Assembly (NCBI GenBank): GCA_003521815.1
Contig: DPHE01000094.1
Location: 1-23,735, forward strand
Direction of reading: 5' to 3'
DNA length: 23,735 nucleotides
From: Colwellia sp.
GTDB taxonomy: Bacteria; Pseudomonadota; Gammaproteobacteria; Enterobacterales; Alteromonadaceae
Part shown: one piece after another, positions 8,327 to 17,251 of the stretch
How positions within the stretch are numbered: position 1 is the stretch's first letter
Layout: each line of letters opens with the position of its first letter
Made by a program: the position numbers and the translations under genes
The notes under the pieces: model-generated
What the model was told of the DNA's origin: nothing
What the model saw: only the letters and a program-made list of their open reading frames with translations
Database searches by the model: none

Positions 8327-9760
8327 CTATTTTTTCTTTTTTACTGCTTTAGCATTTGGTAAATCAGTGATTGAACCTTCAAAGATTTCTGCCGCTAAAC
8401 CAATTGATTCATTTAACGTTGGGTGAGCATGAATAGTTAAACCAACATCTTCAGCATCAGCGCCCATCTCAACCGCTAAACAAACTTCACCAAGCATTTC
8501 ACCAGCATTAATACCAACGATAGCACCACCAAGAACACGACCAGTTTCTTTTTCAAAGATCATCTTAGTTTTACCTTCAGTACGTGCAGAAGCGATAGCA
8601 CGACCAGAAGCCGCCCATGGGAAGTTAGCCACTTCAATATTTAAACCTTGCTCTTTTGCTTCACGTTCTGTAACACCAACCCAAGCCATTTCTGGATCAG
8701 TATAAGCGATTGAAGGAATACAACGAGGTTCAAATGTGTGTTTCTTACCTGAAATAACTTCAGCAGCACAATGTGCTTCGTGAACAGCTTTATGAGCAAG
8801 CATAGGTTGACCAACCACATCGCCAATAGCGAAGATGTGGCTTACGTTAGTACGTAGTTCATTAGTAACGTTAATGAAACCGCGTTCGTCAACGTTTACA
8901 CCAGCTTTATCAGCATCAATTAATGCACCATTTGGCTTACGACCAACAGCAACTAAAATTTTGTCATAACGAACTTGTTCTGCTGGTGCATTTTTACCTT
9001 CGAAGGTAACGTATAAACCATCTTTTTTCGCATCAACGGCAACAACTTTAGTAGACAACATGATGTTGAATTTCTTTTTGTTGTAGTTGGTGTAAATTTT
9101 AACAATATCTTTATCGGCAGCAGGTACTAGTTGGTCGGCAAACTCTACCACTGAAACGTTAGAACCCAACGCGTTGTAAACTGTACCCATTTCTAAACCG
9201 ATGATACCACCACCTAATACAAGCATTTCATCAGGAACATCTTTAAGCTCTAAAGCGCCTGTTGAATCGATAACACGTGGGTCTTCAGTAGGGATAAATG
9301 GTAAATCAACTACTGATGAGCCTGCAGCAATAATGGCGTTATCAAACGTAATGGTTGTGGTTTTACCGTCATTACCTTTGACTGCGATTGTTTTATCACT
9401 AGTAAATTTACCAAAACCGTAAACAGTTTTAACTTTACGTGCTTTAGCCATTCCGCCTAAACCACCAGTTAATTGACCAATTACGCTTTCTTTCCAACCA
9501 CGGATTTTATCTAAGTCAATTTTAGGCTTACCAAAAGTAACACCGTGAGACGCCATTTCAGCGGCATCATCAATAACTTTAGCTACGTGTAATAATGCTT
9601 TTGAAGGAATACAGCCAACATTTAAACAAACACCGCCAAGTGTTTCGCGGCTTTCAACTAACACTACATCTAAACCTAAATCTGCTGCGCGAAATGCGGC
9701 AGAATAGCCACCAGGGCCTGCACCTAATACTACTACTTGAGTTTTGATTTCGTTACTCAT
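8327..9760 (-). CDS. lpd: Dihydrolipoamide dehydrogenase (E3)
   Basis: This FAD flavoprotein reoxidises the dihydrolipoyl groups of the pyruvate and 2-oxoglutarate dehydrogenase complexes and passes electrons to NAD+. The 477 residues show the FAD-binding GAGPGGYSAA (13-22), the redox disulfide CLNVGC (C45, C50), an NAD-binding GGGIIGLEMG in the middle, the second FAD contact AIGDVVG, and the C-terminal HPTLNE with catalytic H446 and E451. The length matches the family. The ATG at 9760 follows GAGGACAGT, a strong ribosome binding site. It lies 119 bases downstream of aceF with its own plausible promoter between. This fits the known need for independent E3 supply to other complexes. A strong terminator follows. 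Confidence 0.98.
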   Translation of the reverse strand: MSNEIKTQVVVLGAGPGGYSAAFRAADLGLDVVLVESRETLGGVCLNVGCIPSKALLHVAKVIDDAAEMASHGVTFGKPKIDLDKIRGWKESVIGQLTGGLGGMAKARKVKTVYGFGKFTSDKTIAVKGNDGKTTTITFDNAIIAAGSSVVDLPFIPTEDPRVIDSTGALELKDVPDEMLVLGGGIIGLEMGTVYNALGSNVSVVEFADQLVPAADKDIVKIYTNYNKKKFNIMLSTKVVAVDAKKDGLYVTFEGKNAPAEQVRYDKILVAVGRKPNGALIDADKAGVNVDERGFINVTNELRTNVSHIFAIGDVVGQPMLAHKAVHEAHCAAEVISGKKHTFEPRCIPSIAYTDPEMAWVGVTEREAKEQGLNIEVANFPWAASGRAIASARTEGKTKMIFEKETGRVLGGAIVGINAGEMLGEVCLAVEMGADAEDVGLTIHAHPTLNESIGLAAEIFEGSITDLPNAKAVKKKK

Positions 9761-9818
9761 ACTGTCCTCAATAAACTGGTTAAAGTTTCTTATTTTGTGT
9801 AAATATTTTATTGACGAA

Positions 9819-9848
9819 ATTCTACGCTTATCTACGGAGTTTCGCCAA
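9819..9848 (-). promoter_or_regulatory. Likely lpd promoter
   Basis: On the minus strand TTGGCG (9848-9843) and TAGAAT (9824-9819) are separated by 18 bases. They match the -35 consensus at four and the -10 consensus at five of six bases. The site lies in the aceF-lpd gap, as the separate lpd promoter does in E. coli. Confidence 0.5.
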
Positions 9849-9860
9849 TATTTTTTGATG

Positions 9861-9876
9861 AAAACGACTAAAGTCG
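9861..9876 (-). terminator. Weak stem-loop after aceF
   Basis: Four bases past the aceF stop, on the minus strand, CGACTTTAGTCG forms a short hairpin followed by TTTT. The stem is only four or five pairs, so at most it attenuates transcription and would allow readthrough into lpd. Confidence 0.25.
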
Positions 9877-9879
9877 ATA

Positions 9880-11511
9880 CTATAATATCAACTTTCGTAT
9901 ATCCGACATTACACTAGCTAAGTGGACGGTAAAGCGTGCGGCAAGCGCACCATCAATGACACGGTGATCGTAAGACATTGATAATGGAAGCATTAGCTTA
10001 GGGACAAACTCACTGCCATTCCATTTCGGTTTCATTTCAGATTTTGAAACTCCTAAAATGGCGACTTCAGGAGCATTTACAATTGGTGTAAATGCTGTGC
10101 CGCCAATACCGCCAAGACTAGAAATTGTAAAACAACCGCCTTGCATATCTTGTGCTTTTAGTTTGCCATCACGTGCTTTAATACTAATTTCTAATAATTC
10201 ACGTGATAACTGATGAATACCTTTTTGGTCAACATTACGTACTACAGGAACCACTAAACCATTAGGTGTATCAACGGCTACCCCAATGTGAATGTATTTT
10301 TTCATCACTAAGCTTTCACCGTCTTCACTCAAACTTGAGTTAAATACGGGGAATGCACGTAGAGCGTCTGCCGCTGCTTTTAAAATAAAGACTAACGGTG
10401 TAATTTTAAAACCAAGCTTTTGCTTTTCACAGATAACGTTTTGTTCTTTACGAAATGCTTCAACGTTAGTGATATCCGCTTCATCAAATTGAGTAACATG
10501 AGGAATAGTTACCCAGTTACGGTGTAAAAACGGTCCCGAGATTTTTTGAATACGCGTCAGTGGCTTGGTTTCAATTTCACCAAATTTAGAGAAATCAATA
10601 GCTCTAGCGCTAACTACCTGCAAACCACCTTCACCGCTGGAAATTGCATTACTTGGGTTGGCTTTCGGGCGAGAAAGTTCATATTTCACGTAAGATTGAA
10701 CATCTTCTTTTAAAATACGGGCTTTATTACCTGTGCCTTTAACCCGTGTTAAGTCAACACCAAATTCACGCGCAAGACGACGAATTGATGGTGAAGTGTA
10801 GATTGCGCCTTTATTTACTTTTCCGGCTTCTGGGTGATGCGGTACAGGAGACGATTTTTGACCTACTGCTGCCGATTTAGCAGGGGCTTGTACTTGAGCT
10901 ACTTGAAGAGGAGTAGCTGCGCCTGATGTGGTTTGTAAACGGATCACTAATGAACCTTGTTTTACTTTATCACCCGTATTAATTAATACTTCAACAACGG
11001 TTCCCGCTACAGGAGTAGGTACATCCATCGTTGCTTTATCCGTTTCTAACGTGATTAAACCATCTTCTTCAGCTATCACGTCACCTACTGCAACAAGTAC
11101 TTCAATTACATCAACTTCACCATCTTCGCCAATATCGGGTACTTCAACATCGATGATGGCACTGGCAGCAGTCGCTGCAGCTACTTGTGGAACTGCAGGA
11201 GCAGCCGTTACTTCTTGAGGTGCTACTACTGGTGCAGCTACCGCTTCAGCAATTGATGCAGCTTCAACACTTGCGCCACCGCTCATTTCAGCAATCGCGT
11301 CACCTTCTTTAAGCTTATCACCAATAGCAACTAATAACGCCGAGATAGTACCAGCACCGGGTGCTGGAATATCCATTGAGGCTTTATCTGTTTCTACGGT
11401 GATAATGGCATCTTCAGCTTCGACAGCGTCGCCAATAGCAACACAGATTTCAATAATTTCTACTTCGTCGCCACCAACATCTGGCACTAGAATTGTTTGT
11501 ATGTCTGACAT
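9880..11511 (-). CDS. aceF: Pyruvate dehydrogenase E2, dihydrolipoamide acetyltransferase
   Basis: E2 forms the core of the pyruvate dehydrogenase complex and transfers the acetyl group from lipoamide to CoA. Two lipoyl domains are visible, with lipoylated lysines K43 (ETDKASMD) and K159 (ETDKATMD), each followed by an Ala/Pro-rich linker. Next come the peripheral-subunit-binding domain (SPSIRRLAREFGVD, about 240-275) and the catalytic domain ending in DHRVIDG (H516, D520). E. coli AceF has three lipoyl domains and about 630 residues. This one has two and 543, as in several other gammaproteobacteria. It starts 18 bases after the aceE stop, so the two are surely co-transcribed. The GAGG ahead of the ATG is about 12 bases away, longer than ideal. 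Confidence 0.98.
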   Translation of the reverse strand: MSDIQTILVPDVGGDEVEIIEICVAIGDAVEAEDAIITVETDKASMDIPAPGAGTISALLVAIGDKLKEGDAIAEMSGGASVEAASIAEAVAAPVVAPQEVTAAPAVPQVAAATAASAIIDVEVPDIGEDGEVDVIEVLVAVGDVIAEEDGLITLETDKATMDVPTPVAGTVVEVLINTGDKVKQGSLVIRLQTTSGAATPLQVAQVQAPAKSAAVGQKSSPVPHHPEAGKVNKGAIYTSPSIRRLAREFGVDLTRVKGTGNKARILKEDVQSYVKYELSRPKANPSNAISSGEGGLQVVSARAIDFSKFGEIETKPLTRIQKISGPFLHRNWVTIPHVTQFDEADITNVEAFRKEQNVICEKQKLGFKITPLVFILKAAADALRAFPVFNSSLSEDGESLVMKKYIHIGVAVDTPNGLVVPVVRNVDQKGIHQLSRELLEISIKARDGKLKAQDMQGGCFTISSLGGIGGTAFTPIVNAPEVAILGVSKSEMKPKWNGSEFVPKLMLPLSMSYDHRVIDGALAARFTVHLASVMSDIRKLIL

Positions 11512-11529
11512 AGTAATATCTAGCCTCTA

Positions 11530-14205
11530 TTAAGCGTAAAGTGGGTTGATTTTTTTTGTGTCAATATCGAAACGTTTAATTGCTTCTGTCACAACAGAAC
11601 GTTTAATATCACCGCGATTAGCTAACTCAAATAAAGCCGCAACAACAATATAGTTTTGGTCCACTTCGAAATGTTGACGTAAATTAGCACGGCTATCACT
11701 GCGGCCAAATCCGTCGGTACCTAGCACGCGATATTCCGTATCAATAAAAGCACGTACTTGTTCGGCATAGTTTTTAATGTAATCGGTAGCGGCAATGGCT
11801 GGGCCATTCGCTGGGGTAATTACGTTACCAATATAAGCTGTTTTCTGTTTGCTTTCAGGGTTAAGCATGTTCCAACGCGTAACGTCTTGACCTTCACGTG
11901 CTAGTTCATTGAAAGAGGTGACAGAGTAAACATCACTTGAAACACCATAATCTTTTGCTAATATTTGAGCTGCTTCGCGAACTTGCAATAAAATGGTACC
12001 AGAGCCCATTAATTGAACATTGGCTTTGGCCTTTTTAGCTGCAACACTTTCTAACTTATAAATACCTTTAATAATTTGTTCTTCAACATCTTTATCTTCC
12101 GGCATTGCAGGATGTTGATAGTTTTCATTCATTAAGGTTAAGTAGAAGAAAATATTTTCATTTTCTTCATACATGCGGCGTAAACCTTCACGAATAACAA
12201 CGGCTACTTCATAACCGTACGTTGGATCATAGGTAACACAGTTAGGAATTAACCCCGCTTGAACATGAGAATGACCATCTTGATGTTGCAAACCTTCACC
12301 GTTAAGTGTCGTTCTACCAGCAGTTGCACCTAATAAGAAACCTTTTGCTTGGCTATCGCCCGCAGCCCAGGCTAAATCGCCAACACGTTGGAAACCAAAC
12401 ATAGAGTAGTAAACGTAGAATGGGATAGTGGTAGCATTACAAGTTGAGTATGAGGTACCGGCAGCAACCCATGACGCCATTGCGCCTAACTCGTTAATAC
12501 CTTCTTGTAATACTTGGCCTTTTTTATCTTCACGATAATACGCAACTTGGTCAGCATCTTGAGGAATGTATTTTTGTCCTTCATTAGCATAAATACCGAC
12601 TTGACGGAATAAACCTTCCATACCAAAAGTACGCGCTTCATCAGGAATAATTGGCACAATACGTTTACCAATTTTTTTATCTTTAAGTAAGCTATTTAAC
12701 ACGCGAACAAACGTCATGGTTGATGACACTTGACGCTCACCTGAACCTTTTAAAATAGCATCGAAAATTTTCAATGATGGAATTTCTAATGATTCTTCAG
12801 CTTGTTCACGACGTGCAGGCATTGAACCACCTAACGCTTCACGGCGTGCTTTCATGTACTTATATTCAACGCTGTCTTCTGAGAACTTATAAAAGGGTAA
12901 ATCTTCAATGTCAGCATCAGCGACAGGAATATTAAAACGATCACGGAAATGCTTCAGTGAATCAATATCGAGTTTTTTAACGTTATGGGCAATATTTAAC
13001 CCTTCACCAGCAGATCCTAACCCAAAACCTTTAACTGTTTTAGCTAAAATAACGGTTGGGCGACCTTTGGTTTCCATTGCTTTTTTATAGGCAGCATAAA
13101 CTTTAACGGGATCATGACCGCCACGGTTTAAGCGATAGATATCTTCATCTGACATGTTGGCAACAAGTGCAGCCGTTTCAGGGTATTTATTGAAGAAGTT
13201 TTCGCGGGTATATTTACCGCCTTTAGCTTTACAGTTCTGGTATTCACCATCAACGGTTTCTTCCATTAACTGTAATAATTTGCCTGAAGTATCACGGGCA
13301 ATAAGCGCATCCCAGTAACTTCCCCAGATAACTTTAACCACTTCCCAACCTGCGCCACGGAATGTGCCTTCAAGTTCTTGAATTATTTTGCCGTTACCAC
13401 GAACAGGTCCATCTAAACGTTGTAAATTACAATTAACAATAAACGTTAAGTTATCTAAATCTTCACGCGAAGCTAAACCAATAGCACCTAATGATTCTGG
13501 CTCATCAGTTTCACCATCACCCAAGAAACAATAAACACGTTGTCCTGAACAATCTTTAATACCGCGGTCTGTTAAATATTTAAGGAAACGGGCGGTATAA
13601 ATAGCTTGCAATGGACCTAAGCCCATAGAAACCGTTGGGAACTGCCAGAAATCGCCCATTAAATGAGGGTGAGGGTAAGATGACAAGCCTTCACCATCAC
13701 ATTCTTGACGGAAGTTATTCATTTGCTTTTCAGTTAAACGACCCTCCATAAATGCACGGGCATAAATACCAGGAGAAATATGACCTTGAGCGAAAATAAA
13801 ATCGCCACCGTCTTGTTCTGAAGCCGCTTTAAAAAAGTGATTAAAACCGACATCATAAAGCAATGCTGACGAGGCAAAACTACCCACATGGCCACCTAGC
13901 TCTAAATCTTTCTTAGACGCTCTTAATACTAAGGCTAATGCATTCCAACGAATAGCGGCACGAATGCGATATTCAATGGTTAAATCTCCTGGCATATTAG
14001 GCTCTTGCCCAGGAGGAATCGTATTTACATAGGCAGTAGTTGCTTCAAAAGGTAAATGTGTACCGCCACGGCGAGCACGATCGATTAGTTTTTCCAATAA
14101 AAAATGTGCGCGTTCTGGGCCTTCATTTTCTAATACTGACTCCATTGATTCTAACCATTCTTGGGTTTCTAATGAATCAATATCAATGTTTGGTAGATCT
14201 GACAT
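11530..14205 (-). CDS. aceE: Pyruvate dehydrogenase E1, homodimeric
   Basis: This thiamine-diphosphate enzyme decarboxylates pyruvate and acetylates the lipoyl groups of E2. The 891 residues (E. coli 887) align along the whole length. The ThDP/Mg motif runs from GDGETDEP (D230) to NCN (N260), the same numbers as in E. coli. GHISPGIYARAF, SYPHPHLMGDFWQFP and the C-terminal transketolase-like region (GFGRSDSRANLR) are intact. GGAG lies nine to ten bases before ATG 14205. The gene is 69 bases downstream of pdhR in the same direction, and a tetranucleotide repeat occupies almost half of that gap. With no clear promoter in the gap, expression should follow the PdhR-controlled transcript. Confidence 0.98.
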   Translation of the reverse strand: MSDLPNIDIDSLETQEWLESMESVLENEGPERAHFLLEKLIDRARRGGTHLPFEATTAYVNTIPPGQEPNMPGDLTIEYRIRAAIRWNALALVLRASKKDLELGGHVGSFASSALLYDVGFNHFFKAASEQDGGDFIFAQGHISPGIYARAFMEGRLTEKQMNNFRQECDGEGLSSYPHPHLMGDFWQFPTVSMGLGPLQAIYTARFLKYLTDRGIKDCSGQRVYCFLGDGETDEPESLGAIGLASREDLDNLTFIVNCNLQRLDGPVRGNGKIIQELEGTFRGAGWEVVKVIWGSYWDALIARDTSGKLLQLMEETVDGEYQNCKAKGGKYTRENFFNKYPETAALVANMSDEDIYRLNRGGHDPVKVYAAYKKAMETKGRPTVILAKTVKGFGLGSAGEGLNIAHNVKKLDIDSLKHFRDRFNIPVADADIEDLPFYKFSEDSVEYKYMKARREALGGSMPARREQAEESLEIPSLKIFDAILKGSGERQVSSTMTFVRVLNSLLKDKKIGKRIVPIIPDEARTFGMEGLFRQVGIYANEGQKYIPQDADQVAYYREDKKGQVLQEGINELGAMASWVAAGTSYSTCNATTIPFYVYYSMFGFQRVGDLAWAAGDSQAKGFLLGATAGRTTLNGEGLQHQDGHSHVQAGLIPNCVTYDPTYGYEVAVVIREGLRRMYEENENIFFYLTLMNENYQHPAMPEDKDVEEQIIKGIYKLESVAAKKAKANVQLMGSGTILLQVREAAQILAKDYGVSSDVYSVTSFNELAREGQDVTRWNMLNPESKQKTAYIGNVITPANGPAIAATDYIKNYAEQVRAFIDTEYRVLGTDGFGRSDSRANLRQHFEVDQNYIVVAALFELANRGDIKRSVVTEAIKRFDIDTKKINPLYA

Positions 14206-14226
14206 AGTGCTTTGTCTCCAATATTG

Positions 14227-14258
14227 TTGTTTGTTTGTTTGTTTGTTTGTTTGTTTGT
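14227..14258. repeat. Tetranucleotide repeat, eight copies, in the aceE leader
   Basis: A 32-base run of period four reads GTTT on the plus strand and CAAA in the aceE transcript. It spans -53 to -22 relative to the aceE start, just upstream of the GGAG. Such tracts are prone to slipped-strand changes in length. A CA-rich, G-free leader would also be unstructured. Confidence 0.95.
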
Positions 14259-14274
14259 GAATATTTACGTATTC

Positions 14275-15033
14275 TTACATTCTGCGCAGGGTTCTTTTTA
14301 TGCGACTATTTTCTTGTGTTAGTTTTAAAAGAATCTCTTCTATAAAAGCTAAATGGCGGTGGCTGGCACTCCAGGCTTTCTTTGGTTGCCCGCTAACAAT
14401 AGCGTCTAGCAAATCTTTTCTATAATCGGTTACCTTGCTAAATATTTCAGGGCGTTTAGCTAAAACCGTCAAGTTTTGTTCTATGTTGTCTATTATCAAT
14501 TCAGCCATGCTACGTGCAGTTTGTAATATCACCACATTATGTGAGGCGGCACATATGGCGATATAAAACTCATAAACGGCTTCTGCTTCTAATTTTAAAT
14601 TATCTTCTAATTGGCTATTACCAATATTATTATACTTGTCTTGTATTTGTTCAAAGTCAGTTGTGGTACCTCGCAAAGCTGCATAATAGGACGCCATGCC
14701 TTCAATTCCATGGCGAAATTCTAATAAATCAAATTGTGATTGACTGCTATTGGCCATTAAATCAAACATAGGATCGGAAAACGATTTCATTATATTTTTG
14801 CTAACAAACGTACCACCTCCTTGTTTACGAGTTACTAACCCTTTAATTTCTAATTTTTGAATAGCTTCACGTAAAGATGGCCTTGAAACGTCAAATTTTT
14901 TCGCTAGATCACGTTCAGGTAATAATTTTTCGCCTGGTTGTAAACTACCCTCAACAATCAACTCTTCTAGTTGAGCTAAAATAATGTCAGACAGTTTTTG
15001 TGGTTTTAATTTTTGTTGTAATAACTGTGTCAT
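14275..15033 (-). CDS. pdhR: Pyruvate-responsive GntR/FadR-family repressor PdhR
   Basis: PdhR represses the pyruvate dehydrogenase operon until pyruvate binds. The 252 residues (E. coli 254) have an N-terminal winged helix-turn-helix (about 12-80), with LAKKFDVSRPSLREAIQKLE as recognition region and GGGTFV as wing tip. A C-terminal FCD ligand domain follows, with LLEFRHGIEG and the metal/ligand-site HRHLAFIEEI. It is the first gene of the pdhR-aceE-aceF unit. A PdhR-type operator lies 71-84 bases upstream of its start and a second one further up, so autoregulation as in E. coli is likely. The AAAGG ahead of ATG 15033 is about 11 bases away, so translation may be modest. Confidence 0.96.
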   Translation of the reverse strand: MTQLLQQKLKPQKLSDIILAQLEELIVEGSLQPGEKLLPERDLAKKFDVSRPSLREAIQKLEIKGLVTRKQGGGTFVSKNIMKSFSDPMFDLMANSSQSQFDLLEFRHGIEGMASYYAALRGTTTDFEQIQDKYNNIGNSQLEDNLKLEAEAVYEFYIAICAASHNVVILQTARSMAELIIDNIEQNLTVLAKRPEIFSKVTDYRKDLLDAIVSGQPKKAWSASHRHLAFIEEILLKLTQENSRIKRTLRRM

Positions 15034-15103
15034 TAACGTACAAACCTTTAATTATTTATTTTAGATTGGCCACTCTCAGGTATCAATTACACCACTTTGG
15101 TAA

Positions 15104-15117
15104 ATTGGTATTACCAT
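15104..15117. promoter_or_regulatory. PdhR operator (proximal)
   Basis: ATTGGTATTACCAT contains the perfect TGGT-N3-ACCA dyad of the FadR/PdhR group, close to the E. coli PdhR box ATTGGTNNNACCAAT. It sits just downstream of the predicted pdhR -10, overlapping the expected transcription start, as in E. coli. An adjacent everted pair, ACCA-N3-TGGT at 15091-15101, adds further half-sites. Confidence 0.8.
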
Positions 15118-15121
15118 GATG

Positions 15122-15151
15122 TTTTTAGGCAATAAGAAGAGATAAAGGCAA
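15122..15151 (-). promoter_or_regulatory. Possible pdhR-aceEF promoter
   Basis: On the minus strand TTGCCT (15151-15146) and TAAAAA (15127-15122), 18 bases apart, each match the consensus at four of six bases. Initiation would fall within the proximal PdhR box. The placement relative to the operator is the main support. Confidence 0.4.
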
Positions 15152-15246
15152 CACTTAAAATGTAATATAGTTGAAGATCCACATTAAATCAAGGTTGTTT
15201 TATAGACAAAACAGAGTTAAAAACTAAAGTTAACGCTTAGTAATTT

Positions 15247-15261
15247 AATGGTCTTACCAAT
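15247..15261. promoter_or_regulatory. PdhR operator (distal)
   Basis: AATGGTCTTACCAAT has the same perfect TGGT-N3-ACCA dyad, centred 143 bases upstream of the proximal box. No gene other than pdhR starts nearby, so it may act with the proximal site or control an upstream start of the same operon. Confidence 0.65.
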
Positions 15262-15539
15262 ACTTTTGGCTTTTAGACGTGGTTTTTATTTCGTGATGAG
15301 CAAAGAAATTATCAAGTACACCCATATTTCAATGCGTGTAATGTTATTTTTTAGATAAATCAACACCTATTATTTTGGTGTCAGTACAGAATTGGTAGCA
15401 CTAAGGCTTACTACTGTATCACCTATGGCGTTTGGACTGCTTGGGGTACTGAAATAAGGCAGTCATTGCCGTCTATATAAAATAATTTGGCTAAATCATT
15501 AGATGCGGGTATATTTCAGGAAACTACAATTTATTATTA

Positions 15540-15565
15540 GGTATAGATGAAAACTCATCTATACC
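15540..15565. repeat. Perfect hairpin downstream of ampE
   Basis: GGTATAGATGA (15540-15550) and TCATCTATACC (15555-15565) form an 11-pair stem with an AAAC loop, about 80 bases after the ampE stop. There is no T run on either side, so it is not a standard terminator. It could stabilise the 3' end of the ampDE transcript. Confidence 0.5.
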
Positions 15566-15644
15566 GATGACGGGCAGCGTTATAATTAATATTGAAATTT
15601 ATGTCTATAATCAAATTTTTGTATCTAATAGGGTATCTAATAGC

Positions 15645-16589
15645 TTAGCGGATAACGCCAAACAGAGTTAACGTAGCAATTGAGGCAAGTAGCAATAAGA
15701 CGTTTCGTTTAGATAAGCGTACTAATAAACAAGGCTCTGCTGTGCAGTCACTTTCGTCGACCATACTGTCTTCCGATTTTTGTGCTACATCAATTAAAAT
15801 TTCGTGTGTTGGTTTTTTACTATCAAAGAAGCTTTCGAGCCAAATAGGAAGTGCTCTAGAAAAATGGCCGACAAACATATAGCCAAACGAAGTAATGCGT
15901 ACTGGTAACCAATCTAAGTAGAATAAAATGTCATGATAGTTTTTACAGCCGGATGAAACACTCGGAATACTGTATTTGTCGTCTTCATTTATCGTGTTTT
16001 CTGTCTTGTTAGATGACAGTTCATTTTTATCGGGGTTGTCATTACTTGGAGTCGTTTCAATCTGTTCTAAAGGACAGCCATTTTGTTGTTCGATAACGGT
16101 GGTGAGTAAACGATAGAAAACGACACCAGCAGCACCAAACATAATGAAAAATAACATAATGGCGATATAATAACGGTAATTTAGCCAAATAAGTGCTTGT
16201 CCAAATCCCATAGGTGGTAAATTTTTATCTTGTAAAAGTTGTTGATGATACAATTCTGACGTGGTTTTTTCATCACGAAAAGCCGCATATAAATACTGCT
16301 TGTAGCTGTTACGTGTAGTGACGCAACCAAAACAAACAATGAGTATCAAAGTAGATAATATTAAGTGTAATAAGTTATCATCAACAAAGAATAAAATCGC
16401 GTAAATAACAGCAACAGGTAAGAGCAAAAATAGGGTATAGCCAAACGTGCTATCTTTGACTTTTGACAGGGGGCTATTATTGCACTGAAAAAAGCGAGTA
16501 TATTTTTGATAATAATAATCAAAACGCCAAAAGGAAGAGGAGAGTGATTTTTCTGCAGCTAATGCAATTAATAAACTAAGTAGACTCAT
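15645..16589 (-). CDS. ampE: AmpE, inner-membrane protein of the ampDE operon
   Basis: AmpE is an inner-membrane protein encoded with AmpD; its molecular function is not settled. Similarity to E. coli AmpE is clear in QALIWLNYRYYIAI, in LDWLPVRITSFGYMFVGH and in the overall order of membrane segments. These fall near residues 48-68, 72-92, 138-160 and the C-terminus. At 314 residues it is about 30 longer than E. coli AmpE (284). The extra length is a polar, Asn/Glu/Ser-rich stretch after the third membrane segment (about 170-215) with no recognisable domain. It starts 11 bases after the ampD stop, so the two are co-transcribed. Confidence 0.93.
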   Translation of the reverse strand: MSLLSLLIALAAEKSLSSSFWRFDYYYQKYTRFFQCNNSPLSKVKDSTFGYTLFLLLPVAVIYAILFFVDDNLLHLILSTLILIVCFGCVTTRNSYKQYLYAAFRDEKTTSELYHQQLLQDKNLPPMGFGQALIWLNYRYYIAIMLFFIMFGAAGVVFYRLLTTVIEQQNGCPLEQIETTPSNDNPDKNELSSNKTENTINEDDKYSIPSVSSGCKNYHDILFYLDWLPVRITSFGYMFVGHFSRALPIWLESFFDSKKPTHEILIDVAQKSEDSMVDESDCTAEPCLLVRLSKRNVLLLLASIATLTLFGVIR

Positions 16590-16600
16590 GTATAACCTTA

Positions 16601-17251
16601 TTATTCGTTCGTTATTATTATATTATTGTGTTGTTGTAACAGTTGACGGTAATGAGGCCAGTTAAATATCTTTCCTGGATCTGTTTTTCTTATCGGTGCT
16701 ATATCACAATGACCCACAATGTTCTCATGGGTTATTAGTGGATAATGTTTTTGCAAACTAGCCGTTAATCTCGATAATTGCTGGTATTGCACTTCTTCAT
16801 AAGGAATGTCATCGGTACCTTCAAGTTCTATTCCAATAGAATAATCATTACATTTATCCCTGCCATTAAAACAAGAAATACCGGCATGCCAAGCTTTGTT
16901 ATTAAAAGATACGTATTGAATAATACTGCCATCACGCCTTATTAAGCAATGGGCAGAGACTTTTATTTGGGCAATATCACCAAAGCTAGGATGGTCATCA
17001 GCCGTTAACTGACCTAAAAATAAATTAGTTATATGATTACCACCAAAGCTTCCAGCCGGTAAAGAGATATTATGAACTACAAGTAAGCTAATGTTCTCTT
17101 GTGGTTCTCTCGGGCTCCAAAAAGCAGATAGTTGATGTTCAGCTTTTTGGAGCCAACCATTGTCAATGGTTAACCTTTTATCTGGTTTTGGATGATAACT
17201 TGGACTCAACTTATTACTATTTGAGGCTTTGCTCTTGTCGATTAACGACAT
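16601..17251 (-). CDS. ampD: 1,6-anhydro-N-acetylmuramyl-L-alanine amidase AmpD
   Basis: AmpD is a cytoplasmic zinc amidase that cleaves the stem peptide from anhydro-muropeptides during peptidoglycan recycling. Where an ampC/ampR system exists it also damps beta-lactamase induction. Zinc ligands H60 (VVHNISLP), H180 (GHCDIAP) and D190 (KTDPG) are present, with SAHCLIRRDG, AWHAGIS and GIELEGTD between them and the conserved K188. At 216 residues it has an N-terminal tail of about 27 residues that E. coli AmpD (183) lacks. The tail is polar and has no signal peptide, so it stays cytoplasmic. No later ATG precedes the conserved NGWL segment. The ribosome binding site is weak. The gene is divergent from the protease gene, 34 bases away. 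Confidence 0.95.
   Translation of the reverse strand: MSLIDKSKASNSNKLSPSYHPKPDKRLTIDNGWLQKAEHQLSAFWSPREPQENISLLVVHNISLPAGSFGGNHITNLFLGQLTADDHPSFGDIAQIKVSAHCLIRRDGSIIQYVSFNNKAWHAGISCFNGRDKCNDYSIGIELEGTDDIPYEEVQYQQLSRLTASLQKHYPLITHENIVGHCDIAPIRKTDPGKIFNWPHYRQLLQQHNNIIITNE

Larger units (their letters stand above)
15034..15644. other. Non-coding gap between ampE and pdhR
   Basis: This 611-base gap contains the pdhR promoter region with two PdhR boxes (15104-15117, 15247-15261) and a perfect 11-pair hairpin (15540-15565). In E. coli aroP lies here; no such gene is present. Short open frames on both strands show no recognisable protein and no good start sites. Confidence 0.6.

Noticed and set aside
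15370..15470. Short plus-strand reading ending SPMAFGLLGVLK, reminiscent of a PEP-CTERM-like tail
   Set aside because: No PEP motif, no basic end, no start or upstream coding sequence. Chance similarity.
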